Origin: Protonemura montana
Taxonomy: Eukaryota > Arthropoda > Insecta > Plecoptera > Nemouridae
Direction: 5' to 3'
NCBI GenBank assembly: GCA_947568835.1
Contig: OX387605.1
Location: 24,245,775 to 24,309,774 of the forward strand
DNA length: 64,000 bases
Below the pieces are notes generated by a model, which saw only the letters and a list, made by a program, of their open reading frames with translations, was not told the origin of the DNA and searched no databases. Made by a program: the position numbers and the translations under genes. This document shows positions 22,634-35,977 of the stretch, one piece after another; within the stretch, counting starts at the first letter, position 1, and every line of letters begins with the position of its first letter.

Positions 22634-25600
22634 TTACATATCACATTTGGCAACAAACTGAATGTAATGGGCCAGCTTCATGTCTTCTACGTGCCGGCAT
22701 AGCTTGAGGGAGTGAGACATGGTGAGGTTCAGGTTGTACCGAATCGTCGGCAGGTTCAACAGCATGAACGAGTGACCGTCAATCAGCTGCAAACAAAACA
22801 AATTAACTTTTAAGTACAGTTCTAAAGTAACAGATTAGCAGAATGAAGAACTTACCTCAGTTTTGCAAAGTTCTGCCAGGTGTGAGCAGTCGGTCCTCTT
22901 CAAATACCAGTAAACATCCTTCTCGGACCAGGTGATGGGATTTGAATCCAGCGTGATTGCATGTGGATACTTTGGCAACTTTATCTTGTGCACCTTGAGG
23001 AGATAACTGTCGTAGCTAGCATCGGGCACCCTGTTGGAGAGAAAGCTTTGGTGAGTTTTGCACTTGACTGTTATCAAATAAATTGTTATAAATAAATAAA
23101 AGAAATAAATAAGTCACTGATGGATGCCTATCTTATCGAAAATTACCCATAAAAAGAATTATTTTGAGTAAACATAACTCTTGCTTTTGTTTACTATCAA
23201 AAATGATTGATGCACAAAGATAAAAATAAAGAATACAACGAATTTAATTTTCTCACACCGACCCAGAGACATGTTACATTCACCCCTTAGCGCAGAGGAC
23301 GTTAGGAAACTCAACTCCAATCAAAAATCCGCTCAACGACTCACTTTGTAAGCAGCGTTTTGGCGTCATGGGTCTGTGTGCCGTTCTTCCGACGCTCCCC
23401 CTTGCGGCGCCAGATATTAGAGAATTTGGGAAGCTGTGCACCCCGAGTCTTGATCTCGGACGAAGGCACGGCCCTCCGCTTGTACTTGCGCTTGATGTCG
23501 GTGGCAGACGAGATGCTACTGTGCCGAGGCGCAGTGTCCGGGTCAGCCGCCGCGGTCCTGTCTCCAGGTACGCTCTCTGCAAACGAACAAGAGCAGCCAA
23601 GTGGTCAGGAGATATTGCAATTGTTTCACCATTGTCCCAAATCGTACGTGAGGTGGAAATTAATTTGAAAAACACTGCAACAGTACACAATAAAGTGGAT
23701 GCAAACATAGTGCCAAGAGGCTGGATGTTGATGCCTTAGCGAAGATATCTTTTCTAACAATGACAAGGGCAACATGTTGAAACGTCAGAATTCTCGGGTT
23801 TCCTACAAATTTCTCAAAAATGCATCACGCAACGGTCATTTTCTTCTCCAGTAAGTTGCGCTTCCTCTTTCTCTCCTCCTCCACACTCGATATCCAGCCT
23901 CTTAGCACTCTTTTACAATTAACAATTACCATTACAATTTAGATTAGATAAGTGATGGTGAAAACTAAGAAGTAACCTGTTACAATGGGAGTCATATTCC
24001 AATCTTTGCTATGCTCATCGTTACGCTGCATGACTCAAATTGACTATCCTTTAAATTAAAAGCAAGCAAAAAACTGTCGGCTCAGAATTAACGACCGCTC
24101 AGTAACATCGCCTTCACGAACCTCCGACCATGAGACGCAAACTGGCAAACTCTTCTTCTGTGAGTGGCGGCTTCTCATCGAGTGCCGTCCGTTTCACCGC
24201 GGTTATGCTGTTCTTGCGGAAATTCTTCCTCCGCTTTGCGGTTTGACAAGGTCCATCGTCGTCTAGAAGCGGGGCCCTTGGCGGCTCTGAATAGAAAAGA
24301 TGTTTTCTATCAGAGTTTAAAAAAAATTGGTTATGAATGAACACCAGATAAAAATGTGAAATGTTAAAAAAAAAAAAAAATTAATTAATTTTTAGTATTT
24401 TTTTTCAAACTTTGATCTTTATAATATATTGTCTTTACTGAGAGTTTTGCTGTATGAAAGAGTTTTTAAACGATTGTTTAAATTATAAACGACGACGTGA
24501 GACTGCATGTAAATGTAGGTATATTATGAATGGATAAAAAATATATACATATATATATTGGATTGATAAGCCAGCCCGGCACCAACGAAAACCCAACTTA
24601 CGTCCAGTAGATTTGCAGAATGTGTAACAATTGTATGGACAGTCGTTAATGGCAAACTGCGTCGTCCCAAACAGGTTGGGGCAGACTTGCAGCTTCGAGC
24701 AGATGCTGCGGCAGAATTCGTCCACCTTGTCTGCCGATGTGATCACCTCTACGCTTGCCGAGTACGAGCTGCCCTTGTACCTGGACAAAGAGATCATCTC
24801 ACTACAGCCAAAGCCGTTAGGAAAAGCATCCAAGCCAAGGCCAAAGTTGCTGCCATATGGACGGAGTGTTCATCTACTAGCATATGCTTAGGGAATGGAC
24901 AACATTGGGTAACCCACTAGTTGCTCTTAATTCTTGTTATTCATAATGCTCAACATATTTCTTTGATTTATCGACGTCTGCATTCTTTGTTTCTAAATTC
25001 CCAGGCTGAATTATACCCTCTGCTAACTGCAGTAATTTCCTAGCTGGTGTGGTTCACAGTCCAGAGAAACTCAATTGTCAAAGTCAGAAACAAGCGTGTT
25101 ATAAAACATCAACCTGGTGTTAAAACTATTTCCAAGCACTACTGGCTTTGTCTTGAGTTTCTTCATGTATAATCTAGGTCCTAGGTTCTAGACTCCAAGG
25201 TACTAGGAAATTTACCCATATTACAAACTATTTTATCATTATCTATTTACTTGTAACATGCAAAAGCAAACAAGTAAAAATTTAATACAGGTACACAGCA
25301 ATAATGAGTTACCGTTATGGTTAACAATTCACAATTCTAATTCACATAACTGCACAATAAAAAATTATGACTATGAAGTAATACATTTTTGGCAATTTTA
25401 AGTGTTGCAATACCAAATAATACACACACCAATAAGAAACGCACACAATATGAGCTTCTTAGCACGCTATCAACTCACTTGGCTTTGTGGACCTCGGCGT
25501 GCATGCCTCGCTGAGCGTTTCCATCGACCCTGAGCAGACGGAGCACACGAGTGGGCACATATCCGCTGGCCACCACCATTCCCAGCACCTCGTGCATGAC

Positions 25601-28600
25601 AAGAGTGACAGGTCCAGGACCCACGGATTGCGGCAGCATGGCCAGCTTGCTCTTGCTGAGCAACAGGCCTGTGAAGCACTTGTGGTTGAAGTAGATCTTG
25701 GGGCACCATGCAGATCGTGAGGGCAACACCTCGGTCTTCTGCGGCTCTCTGAGAAGAGAAGGTCTGTCAATTAGATGCGGAGAAGTGTTCATAAGCATTG
25801 AGGTATCGAGAAAATATCATTTAAAGAGCTGCTCAGCTGTTATTATTGTTATCATTACTGCTTAACAATTCAACCAATTTGTACAAATTAACACAATTTG
25901 GTGTGTGACTTGCTAGGCTTTGGCCATTTTGAGTTTTGACACAAAACTTTTTCTTTCAAATATTGCAAGCCATACAACTATAAATGAATACATTTTGAAG
26001 AAATCACTGATGTGCAAGCAAAAACTACTTGATTTTATCAAAATCCTTCTGATCGACTTACCCCTGTACGTTGATTTCATCCACTTTGGCAGGGATCTTG
26101 TAGAAGCGCGGGGGTGTGATGGGGTAGCTGTTGCTTTCGCACCAACCCACTGGGAAGATCTCTAGCGAGTCCATAGAGGCAATGATACTTGGAGTGTCAC
26201 TGCAAGCCAATAGTAACGTGGTACGGTTAGGTTATTAAAGTAGGCTGTTCGTCACAGTACAGCCAATTCTCTGACACAACATTTCCAATAAATCTACAGC
26301 TGCCAAATGGCCCCAATCGCTATCACTTGACCAACCTTTCATACGACTCTAGTGTGAGGATAAGCAGATGATCCAGCGTCCTGAGCACGGTAGCTGCGCA
26401 GATTTCGTTACGCTTGCGCGGGTTGACTGCCTCTAGTTTCATGCCGGGGCGAAAGCCGCGATGGCGAGCGGTCTCATGTGGTGGGAAGGAGGAACGCTGA
26501 GCGGCGACGCTGCCGGTCTTGGCCAGGTAGTCGGCCCAGCGTAGTTCCCCGGGCCAGCCAGTGGGCGTGGCGACCGGCATGCTGTGAGTGTCCGGCCACC
26601 CTGTGAGATCAGCGTGGGGTTCATGTTATGGGACTTAGCTGGATATTCAGTTCAACAGGAGGTCAATGAATTATATTTTATTTGGTTGCTATCGTACTGA
26701 GTCTGTAATAACTTATGATCGTCTGGACCAGACTCTCCGATTCCAACCGTTTGAGATGAAATGCTTTCCAATGAATTTGCGTAGCTGTTTGGTCAAAAAA
26801 TTTTGCAATGAGATATCACAAGTTCCAGAAATTCCTGAATAACTTTAGCGTACTTTTGTATTCACCTCAGTCAAAACTTTCGCTCAAATAGACCCATTAC
26901 TTTCCGCGTAAGTGTAAATGTAGGTTTGAAAATGTATCTCGAGGTAGACTTCCTGAGCCTTCAAAACAACAAGATGAATTCATATTTGAGTATATGTTGC
27001 AATATGGTACTGACCTACTGGCAAAATGTAAGGATGATCTTTAGTGCACATCCACGTAGGTGCATCTTCAAGAAGAATCAAACTACCATCCTTATATGCA
27101 TCTACACGGACAAGAAAGAACTCGGAGCCGAAGATTTTTACAATTGTCGCCGGGCAGATTTCTATCATGTTTTTTGGGTTGACTGTCAAAACTTTCATGC
27201 CAACTGCAAATTCATGGGTCGGTGAAAGCTTGTGCTGAAAAAAAATTAATTCAATGTCAGTTTATTCCAAGAGAAAACAAAATTAGGAACGATAAGGAAA
27301 AATTGCAGTCTTTTAGTGTTTTATTAGCACAAGTATGATTACTACCTATGGCACAACTCTACTCCTAAGAAGATGTAAGGTTTGGTATAACTTTGAAGTC
27401 AAAACCACGTACCATACCATGTGCAATTGTAAGATGAAATAAAAAATATCTAACAAAAGGTAATCTTAAAATGCACTGTAATTTTAAATAGTACATACCT
27501 GGAAAAGATCCAATGGCAGTGATCCAAAGATGGTATTTCCTTGGTACGAATTTTCCACAGTGATGCAATTGCCTGGTGTCATTAACACCCATGGATGACC
27601 TTAAAAAAAGCCAAATTAAAGACCAAAACAATTCCATTTAAGTACATGCTGCATACAGCTAACAAGATAGTGGCAGTGTGAAATAATTTACCATTCTCTG
27701 CTGCAAATCCTGCTTTGAAAATCCTTGGAGAACTGTAAAACTCCCAAAAGTGTTTATGTTTTGGGCTAATGTCATCGTAGCGGCAGAAAATGCGGCCCCC
27801 GACATTCTCGACAATCTGAAACAAGGGATAATCAATGAAGTAGAAAAGTTTAATTCAAATTCAAGTCACCAAAGTTCGAAATCTTCTATGAACTCAACTT
27901 AATTTTTAGTTACTAATTAGTTAGTTTTTTTTCTACTCAATTCTTACTGTGCCACTCCATAATTGAAAGGGATTCAGCCTGTCTTGAATTTCTATTTTCA
28001 TCCCATGTTTGATTCGGTCAGCAGGAGCGAGTCCAATCTGTTTGAAAAATAAACAGTGTTTAATTTATTTGAAAATTAGTTACAGATAGTATTATAATAT
28101 TACTTGTTGTCAATGTGACTTACTCCACAAAGAAGTTCTCCAGGAGCATGAGTTTTGCAATCAGCTATCAGTTTGTCAACAAGATCCGTGATACCAGGCT
28201 TGTTTTGCAATTCGTCTGGAGGTGTGAGATTGATTTCCTGACTTTTGCACCAGCCAACTGGATGTACGACGACCTTAGTTAAATCACACCAGAATTCTTT
28301 AGAGCGGTCATTGCAGGGATCACCAACATAACGCATTCGAAGGAGTGGGCCACAAGCCAATACGATTGTTGCCACCCAGAATCTGTCAGGATTTTTTAGA
28401 GGCACTTCCATGGCCATGCCTTCCTCAAGTCCATTCAACAAACTTTGTTCCACCTACGAAAAAGATAAACAATTTTCCTAAAAACATGTTTACTTTATAC
28501 TAGGTAATTGTTTCTAAGTATAAGTTCTACACCAAACGTTATATAAAAGTACTTTGTCTCCAAGAAACTTACGTGATTAAATAGAATTGCAGGAACCTCC

Positions 28601-28877
28601 ACAGAATTTGTTACATCCAGATAATCTTGCCAAACAAATTCATCATCTGTAAATGCAGATTATACATTTATCTCACATTGCCATTAGAAATCACTGTACT
28701 AAACTAAAAAATTTGAGATCAGAAAGAGGAAACAGAGGAAACATTAAAAATGCTAACAAGATATTTACCTTCATCTTCGATACTTTCTGAATCCATATTA
28801 TTTTCTGAATGGGTATTATCAATGTCATTTGCAGAACTTAGCCCACTGCTATCTCTACCATTTGACGACTGAGACAT
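22634..28877 (-). CDS. Sfmbt: Sfmbt: four-MBT, SLED and SAM domain Polycomb-type protein (complete, 15 exons)
   Basis: Chromatin repressor; the Drosophila protein partners Pho in PhoRC and binds mono- and dimethyl-lysine in histone tails. Coding exons: 28877-28769, 28646-28573, 28453-28124, 28037-27948, 27815-27692, 27599-27499, 27234-27015, 26600-26336, 26199-26062, 25748-25479, 24780-24602, 24286-24122, 23576-23345, 23030-22856, 22786-22634. Phases agree throughout (874 residues). MBT1 is about residues 45-165 ([18 protein letters not shown]), MBT2 172-276 ([16 protein letters not shown]), MBT3 277-360 ([18 protein letters not shown]), MBT4 375-470 ([36 protein letters not shown]), SLED 490-630 ([35 protein letters not shown]), a basic stretch 640-765, and SAM 795-870 ([20 protein letters not shown]). 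No N-terminal FCS zinc finger is encoded, unlike Drosophila Sfmbt and like vertebrate SFMBT1/2. Donors at 24122 (GTTCGT) and 26336 (GTTGGT) are weak, but protein and phase require them. Confidence 0.94.
23825..23930. repeat. Dispersed repeat fragment (GTAAGTTGCGCTTCC family)
   Basis: CAGTAAGTTGCGCTTCCTCT with a pyrimidine-rich tail, matching about 3865-3960. It lies in an Sfmbt intron. A GAAACGTC motif lies 45 bp upstream. Confidence 0.4.
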
Positions 28878-30402
28878 TTTAGAATTCGTCAACACATTTC
28901 ACTAATAACATCAAGCGTAATTAGTATTAGAGAGTGGTTACATAGTTTGGGAAGATGCCATCTGAACCAAAATCTGAACATCACAAAATCTTTTTTCTAT
29001 GACATCACGCTACAGCGTTAGAGGTTAGATGGGTTTAAATGTGGGATTTATTCAACCTTCGGGCGGGCAGGTTAACAAATGAATTGAATTTCAAACATAC
29101 TTTCATGTTTCAGAAAAAAAATATATTCTTCTTACTGTAAGCACGAGTGTTTGATGATTTCTTTGGATAAACTTTATAACCTGCTACATCTCAATCACGC
29201 GAGTAATTCCAAATTTTAAAATACAACTTTCCATAAATACACAAGGCAGATTTCAGACGCCATGATACTAAAGTTTTAAACCGGCAGGCCCGCCAAAACA
29301 AGATCAATAAAAGAACACAGCTTGTACGAATTCGTAGTCCGCCCGAAGATTAAATAAATAAGTATGATACGTTATGGAGATATCAAAACTCAGTATATGG
29401 TCTTTGCTCAGTATTATTGCTTTGGGTGGTCATTCAAGGATTATTGGATTATATTGAATGGCCAGCATGGTCAGCATAACTAAATAAAGATGGTATACTC
29501 ATTTAAAAAATGTTTCGACGTATGTTTTCTTCTCAAATCTTGCAACATCAACGCTCGAGTTTGAATTATAGATTTTCACGTGTTGAGCCTAACAAAATAT
29601 CGGTGACTGTGTTTTTCCAGGTAGAGGGGGGAGGGAGATGGTCTTAGGGAGGGAGAGAGAAAGATTCTTTATTTGTTTGTTTGATTAGTGCCATTTGAGC
29701 ATATTGTGTTCAACATGATAGGTAGAAAATATAGGTATATTACATAACTAATAGTAATATAGTTACATGAAATTACCTTGGACGAGGGGGTGGGGGTGAA
29801 GCAATGGATAGGCGGAGGAGAGCGGGATAAGATGCCTCAATTAAAATTATAACTAATATCTTTGGGACAACCGCGCCCCCAAAGATATTGGCGCCCATAA
29901 TCTGGGTATTTTAGAATTAACTTAAAAAAATGCATTATCGTGTTAACGAAACTGGGCGCATTATTTTTCGTTTTAATTTCGACATTTTGCAAATATCAAA
30001 TTTTTACAATCAATTTGTATATTTGTTTATTAGCTACTGACAAGTACATAGTATTTGTATGGGCCTATTCTAGTAAATATTTTTATATGAAGGTAACACG
30101 GTAATATTGCACCGTTTATAACATAAAGTGTAATACATACACTAATACAGTGTAATTAGTAAATTTATCAATTTATTATTTTAAAATACAAAATATACTT
30201 TGTGATAGCTTGTATTGATGGCTGAAGCATAAGCATTTCCAAATTCCAAACAAAAGAACACCACAATTTCCATGAAACACATCACGGTCATCATATTTAA
30301 AATTTAAATTTTGTGCTGATGATAGAAAGCTGATAATATCGTTACAAAATATTTCTAAAACACAATGTTAACTTATGTGATAACCAAGCACTGAGAGAGC
30401 AA
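28878..30402. other. Intergenic: Sfmbt upstream region and P450 3' flank
   Basis: AT-rich. No ORF or RNA gene is recognised. The plus strand around 29665-29700 (TTCTTTATTTGTTTGTTTGA) looks like the reverse of a retroelement tail, but nothing upstream supports it. TTTATT at 30172-30177 (AATAAA on the minus strand) lies about 230 nt after the P450 stop and may be its poly(A) signal. Confidence 0.4.
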
Positions 30403-33400
30403 TTAAGCTCTCTTCGAAATTTGAAAGTAAAACCCGTCAAGGGGCGTTGCGATAAACGACTTTGGGTCCATGACCAAGGGGATGCTTGTTTCCGGGCAGA
30501 CATCGAACTGGTACTTGGTAAGCAGCGACGCGAGGCCCACCTTGGTCTGCATCAGCCCGAACCTGTTGCCTGGAACCGGCGAGAATACCACCTTATTAAA
30601 GCTGGGATGATAACTTGTAATAAGTGTTTCAAAGAACAAACAAAGCCAGCAATTAACGACATTTAGTGGCACTTTAACACCTGATTAACTGCTCCCAACG
30701 AGTTTATGCTGGTAGCCTACCCTTGGTTTTACGGCATCCAGGAATAAAATGGAACTATAATATAGTTCGACATTCACGTAGATATACCTACATAAAATAT
30801 ACAACATGTCCCCCAAGCATACGTCGAGCCCATGCAGATTCTTGAAGGCCTTTATAAGCTCAACAAATTTGAGGCCTCTCCCCAGGTTAAGTGACCAAAT
30901 AAACAGGAATTGTAGACTCTGGGGGCTTGAGACATAGCTCCAAGAAAAACGCGTCCTTGCACGTGTACACAAGCTAATATTTTTACAAGTGAACGATTTT
31001 TCAAGGCTGAAATTCGAAACATAAAGTAAAAGGGACACTATTTTCTTGACAAGTATTTCTTGTGTAGCTTCTATGACTCTTCTTTAGTGCAGTTTTGGAC
31101 AACTGATTTATAAAAGCTTGCAAATGTAAAGGAACACAGGTGTTATTTTTCTGCGAGCCTTTGAACACCGCGTTCCTACGCATGAATGCGTGAACTGACC
31201 GATGCAAATGCGCGGTCCTTCGCCGAACGGCAGGTACGTGTAGTGGTGCCGTGCTGCCTTGGCCTCCTCAGAGAACCTGTCCGGGTCGAACGTCTCTGGG
31301 TCAGGGTAGTACTGGGGGTCCCAGTGCATTGCCTGTACTGGCACGAACACCGTGGTGCCCTTCTCGATGACCCCATTCGTACCCGGCACCTTGTAATCCT
31401 TGTTGCATGAACGAAGCAGGACGGGCACTGGCGGGTACTTGCGCAGCGTCTCTGCAAGCGTGGGAATCAGGATTTTAAAAAATACAAGCTGTTTTGCTGT
31501 TTTGCTGGCAGGAGCAAATGCACGCTGCTGCCTGGGGATCTGGAAAGAGCTTGGTCACAGGAAGTTTATTTTGTCATGTGTGGCTGGCGTTGAGTTCGTC
31601 AGCGTCTGTGCCGTGTTACGGCAAATAAAACGTTGGTAGTTAAATAAAAATGAAAGGTAGACCATTAATAAATAATTTTTGCAGAAAACTAGGTTAGCTT
31701 TTCCAAAACTCAAACGATTCTTTCTAGTTCGATCCACGACTATTTCCAAAAATGACGATTTCAGTGACTACAGAATTTTAGATATAGATATGCAATTCCG
31801 GAAATGCGTTTCACTCATAAACCGGAACCTCCGTGGGAGGAATATCGGAATGACACTATAAGTTAGAATAAGAAAAACGGTGGATATTTACCACTGATGA
31901 CCTTGTCGAGGTACGGCATTTTCACGATTGCTTCATAAGTCATCTCTCCCCCGTGGTCGACAATCACAGAGTCCAGCTCGTCCCTCAGCCTGTCCTGGAT
32001 GTCCTTGTTGATTGCCAGCTCGTGTAGACAGAAACTGATCGTGTTCGCCGCCGTCTCGAAGCCTGCCGCGAAGAAAACAAACGCCTGGGCAGAGACCTCC
32101 TCGATGGTCATTCCGTGCACGTCGTAGTAGTTGGGTTCCTTGTCCACCTTGTCTCCCATCGTCTGGCGTAGTTCTTCCTTGTCTGCGTCGTCCACGATGC
32201 TCTTCTTGTTCCTGATCCTGATCATCAGCTGCATAAAATCGTTCTGCGTCACGTTGTTTTTCTCCCGGAAGTCGATGGTATCCTTAACAACGCCAACGAA
32301 GAACTCTGTCACGTCTTTGGGCACGCTGGGTATCTTCAAGATGGCGGCGACGGAGGGCACCATTACGGAGAGGATGTCGCGGATGTTGGTCTTGTAGGAG
32401 CGTGCAAAGGCCTTGCGTCCCATGCGCCGGAATTCGGTGTCTGGGTTTTCCAACGTGTTGCTCTGGATGCCGAAAGCGACCGTGGCGATCACGTCGGTGG
32501 TGTACCTCGACAAGACGTCCTTTATCTGGAAATTAAATAAGAAACCATGTTAAACCAATATCTTGGTACCCTAGACGGTTAGAATGTGTACCTATGATGT
32601 TGAGTAAACATAATGGTAGGCTGGTATCTGCAGACTCTGAAAAGTTCCACCATCGAGGTTTACAAAACACTGACCAGAAGCCATCGTGGCATTTCGTGGT
32701 CATCTCCTTCTTTTATTAGCACTAAAGTATGAATACCATGGCATCCGCATTGAGTTGGTCAAATAGCTTCACAAAAAGAAAACATCTACAATCATTTTAC
32801 AAACTTCTCTGTTCTATCTAACGAGTCCCGGTAAGTGACCCACTCGCCCAAACAATCGCTATATGTGTACTCACTTCAAGCGAAACTTTCTTTTCAGCCA
32901 AAATGTCGAGATGCTGATGGAGTTCTTTGCTGCACTTCACCATGGTCGGGAACATCATCTTCAGCTTGCCCGAAGTGAATGTCGGGGTCAGCTTGTTTCT
33001 GAGCTGCTTCCACTTCTTCCCTTCCAGCGCAAAGAGGTGTCCCGACAGCGGATCCGACTCGACGTCCACATAGTTGCCGTGGTCGTGGAAGCTACTGAAG
33101 TCCTTGACAAGGACATTTTTCACCATCTCCGGGTCCAGGACGATCACAGATGGCCTCCAGAACTGGTATAGTCCGGCCAGCTGGTTGCCAGCGAGTTCCT
33201 TATACATTTCCATGAACATAATAGCGATGGATTTGCGTTGCAAAGCAATATCCTTGATGTTGCCGAACGGAAATGAGGGTTCCAGTTGGATCACACCACG
33301 CTTAGTCCAGTACTGATAGGAGACGGTGGTGACGTAGAGGTAGATGCCAGCGAGGAGAGTGACCACCACGGCGGACAGCTCGAGCCACCAGGAGGCGAAG

Positions 33401-33411
33401 AGCAGCGCCAT
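30403..33411 (-). CDS. Cytochrome P450, CYP6-like (CYP3 clan), complete, 4 exons
   Basis: ER-anchored haem monooxygenase of the group that oxidises plant toxins, insecticides and endogenous lipids in insects. Exons: 33411-32875, 32525-31892, 31451-31200, 30569-30403; phases agree, 529 residues. The start is the ATG at 33411-33409, the first in frame. Residues 1-30 form a hydrophobic anchor (LELSAVVVTLLAGIYLYV), followed by a proline-containing hinge. Motifs: helix C WKQLR (134-138), helix I AGFETAA (333-339), ExxR ETLR (391-394), the FDPDRF form of PERF, and the haem loop PFGEGPRICIG with ligand Cys473. All catalytic landmarks are present; the helix I residue after ET is Ala, where Thr or Ser is usual. 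A broken partial copy lies about 6 kb upstream. The substrate cannot be deduced. Confidence 0.94.
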
Positions 33412-33559
33412 TGTCGAGTGACTCTGGGCCAATGTGTGACAATGACTGTGAAAGCTGCCACATACACATTATTATACAATTATCCCTCATTAAGTTTAAA
33501 GCTAAATACAGCTGAGATTACACAGTTATTACTAACCTCTTAGCCTGTAGGGTTTGTAA

Positions 33560-33703
33560 GAATCCTTGAATTTATCTGAAATTTTCCAAGCCCACTGCCC
33601 CCATAACTAGAATGTAAATATTTTTTAATTTTCTAATTTTATGACGCATTCTATTACAATGTACAATTTGTTGACGGAATAAAGACATTATTATTATTAT
33701 TAC
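33560..33703 (+). mobile_element. Probable non-LTR retrotransposon 3' end
   Basis: The sequence ends GTTGACGGAATAAAGACATT, followed by (ATT)n. A polyadenylation signal followed by a short microsatellite, with no coding part, is typical of 5'-truncated LINE copies. No reverse transcriptase remains, so the clade is unknown. Confidence 0.4.
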
Positions 33704-35049
33704 ATTGAAGAAGTTTGTGTTATTTTTTTAGATTGAAGGTCTACCCACAGCAGTAACCATAGGCACAAGTGCACAGGCTTAAAAGTTAGAAACTGTGTAT
33801 AGAAAATAGAATATGGTATCATATAAAATCATTCGAGACCGCAAAAAATCGCCACAGGCGCTCAGCGCACATAAATAGCATTTAATAAAGTTGAAATACT
33901 CTACATTTCTTGTACTCTGTGCTTATGTCTACCAATCACAAAGCATGGATTCGTAGCAGCTGTGGATCCCAAATTTCTTCAATCTGTTAACACTACCAAA
34001 TTACACAAAAAACAAACAAAAAAATCGAGCCAAAAATTTTGAAAAGCCTCCCTTATTAGTTGTATCCGGTTTGTAAATATTTTTTGAGAATTTTTTTTCC
34101 GGAAAATGTGCACTGCAAGAGATTTTTTCGTTGCTGAAACAGTTTTCACCAACCCATTTAAGAAATAAAAAATATGATTTGTTCCATGGTCCCCCTCTCG
34201 AAAAAAAAAGATGGAGCCGATTCAACTTCCTTAATAAATATAGCAGACATTGAACAGATGAGTTGATGGGCATTTAATAAAGAATTCACTGCATTAAGGA
34301 AGGGGTAGGTAAGTTAGATATTACCCTAGCACTAAGCTAGGCCTGAGGTTAATTCCATTTCAAGTTTGGTTGTAGTCTTGTAATCATTACTGGTTAGGCA
34401 ACGGTTAGCTGGAAGACCAGTTTGAAGAAAATAAATACTTCATGATTTATGATGGTGATGATACTTTATGATTATTTTTAACTAGACGACAGATATGAGC
34501 ACGCAATTCGCATGTGCGCCAGCAAGCGCAGGGAAGATTCAAACTTGCAAATTTGTATGCTGTTTAATAAACCAGTCGTGGTTTGTGTACTCGTTCCGGG
34601 ACCGAAATACTCTGGAGTCGTGCGGCTTTTAAAAGCATGAGTCACCTTCAACACGACTCAAGTCTACACCCCCCCCCCCCCCCCTCAACCCTCCCATCCT
34701 TACCAAACTTCCCAGACTAAACACTACTGCTGCCTGTTATAGGATTTCTTAAACGTTTCCTTAAATAAAAAAGTAAAAAAATGAAAGAAGTTATCCGATT
34801 TATGACTGCGACGTGTCATTTACAAATATATACTTCCTATACAAAAAAAAAAAACGTCCCAAAACTAAACGTTGACACTTTGCATTGTCACCCAAAAAAT
34901 TGGTCGGATTTCTGCGTCAGATCGAAGCAGACCGTGATACGAGAAAATAATCGCATTTTTGTATGTATTTTTGTTGTTTTTTCTGGTAATTTTACAAGGG
35001 AGCTGAAACCAGCAAGCAAAAGATGGAAACAAAGCTTAACTGAAAATAT

Positions 35050-35112
35050 GTGCGACCGAACTGGGATACGAACCCTGGTCCTCCCAATTACCGGTCGGGT
35101 GTCAGGTCGCAC
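35050..35112 (-). repeat. tRNA-like hairpin with T-arm but no D-arm
   Basis: On the minus strand the first 8 nt (GTGCGACC) pair perfectly with the last 8 (GGTCGCAC). Internally it has a box B-like GGTTCGTATCC in a T-arm position. At 63 nt it lacks a D-arm and box A, so it is not a normal tRNA gene. More likely part of a SINE or a tRNA-derived repeat. Confidence 0.5.
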
Positions 35113-35977
35113 ATTTTTTTCAGTCTAGGTTTCCCAACGCATATTTATCATACTGTTGTCGTTTAGGCAAAATTGGGACTCTCCGAATATTTAACTTGGC
35201 AAAATAAGTTTCGTCTTTATCAGAGTCCGCTCGCGTGCGAGTCCTCTCTTACCTAATAGCTACAATTAAAGTTTCATCACGATAAGATCATCGTGGACAC
35301 TGTACAAGGCCACCACATTTGCCCCACCCGCCGCAAAAACAACAAGACCGAATACAAGTGCGACATGCAAACTGCGACATTTTATGAATGTACTTGCTGT
35401 TGCTTGCAGGGAAATTATTTTCTGTGCACTCGACTTGCGCTACTCTCCGTTAATGGAGTAACTAAGAAGTAAACTCACCTGTGCTGTGATTGCTTCAATA
35501 TTTGACGTCCAAGAGAGTGAGATAGGCGTAAGGCGTGAGTCTAACCAAACTTGTGTCCGTGCACAGGGACACTGATCATCATAACTATATCCCCCCATTC
35601 CAGCAATAGAGCAGAGGAGGGGGCATCCAAAGGGGAACCGACCTTCAATTCCAATTGAACGTCATATCTCTTTAAATGCGTATAAATATCTTCATTCGCC
35701 ACAAATCTTATCTCAACTCGATAATGCATGCTGCATTTTTGCTGCAAAAAATTATTGCTTATAATTCTCGGCTGCAAAAAAGCGAGTCGAGGAAATACAT
35801 TTTATTGTTTTACCATCATTTTCGGTGAAAATGTCACAAAAGTGGTTTTAAGTTATGAAATATCGAAGTTTCAAATGCAATAGATGATTACATGTCGTAG
35901 GTCCCCCCCGCGATGATTTACAGCAGTTACGTCTCATTCGTTTTATCATCGGTCTTCTGGTTATCATTGGTCAAACA

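Noticed and set aside
26582-26600. Acceptor at ACTCACAG, giving an Sfmbt exon starting at 26581
   Set aside because: It is out of phase with the donor at 27015. The acceptor above 26600 restores the PVGW motif and the phase.
22634-28877. L(3)mbt or Scm rather than Sfmbt
   Set aside because: L(3)mbt has three MBT repeats and Scm two. Four repeats plus a SLED domain plus a SAM domain fit Sfmbt.
33412-33432. P450 start seven codons further upstream
   Set aside because: The codon at 33432 is TTG. The ATG at 33411 puts the hydrophobic anchor at the N-terminus, as usual for microsomal P450s.
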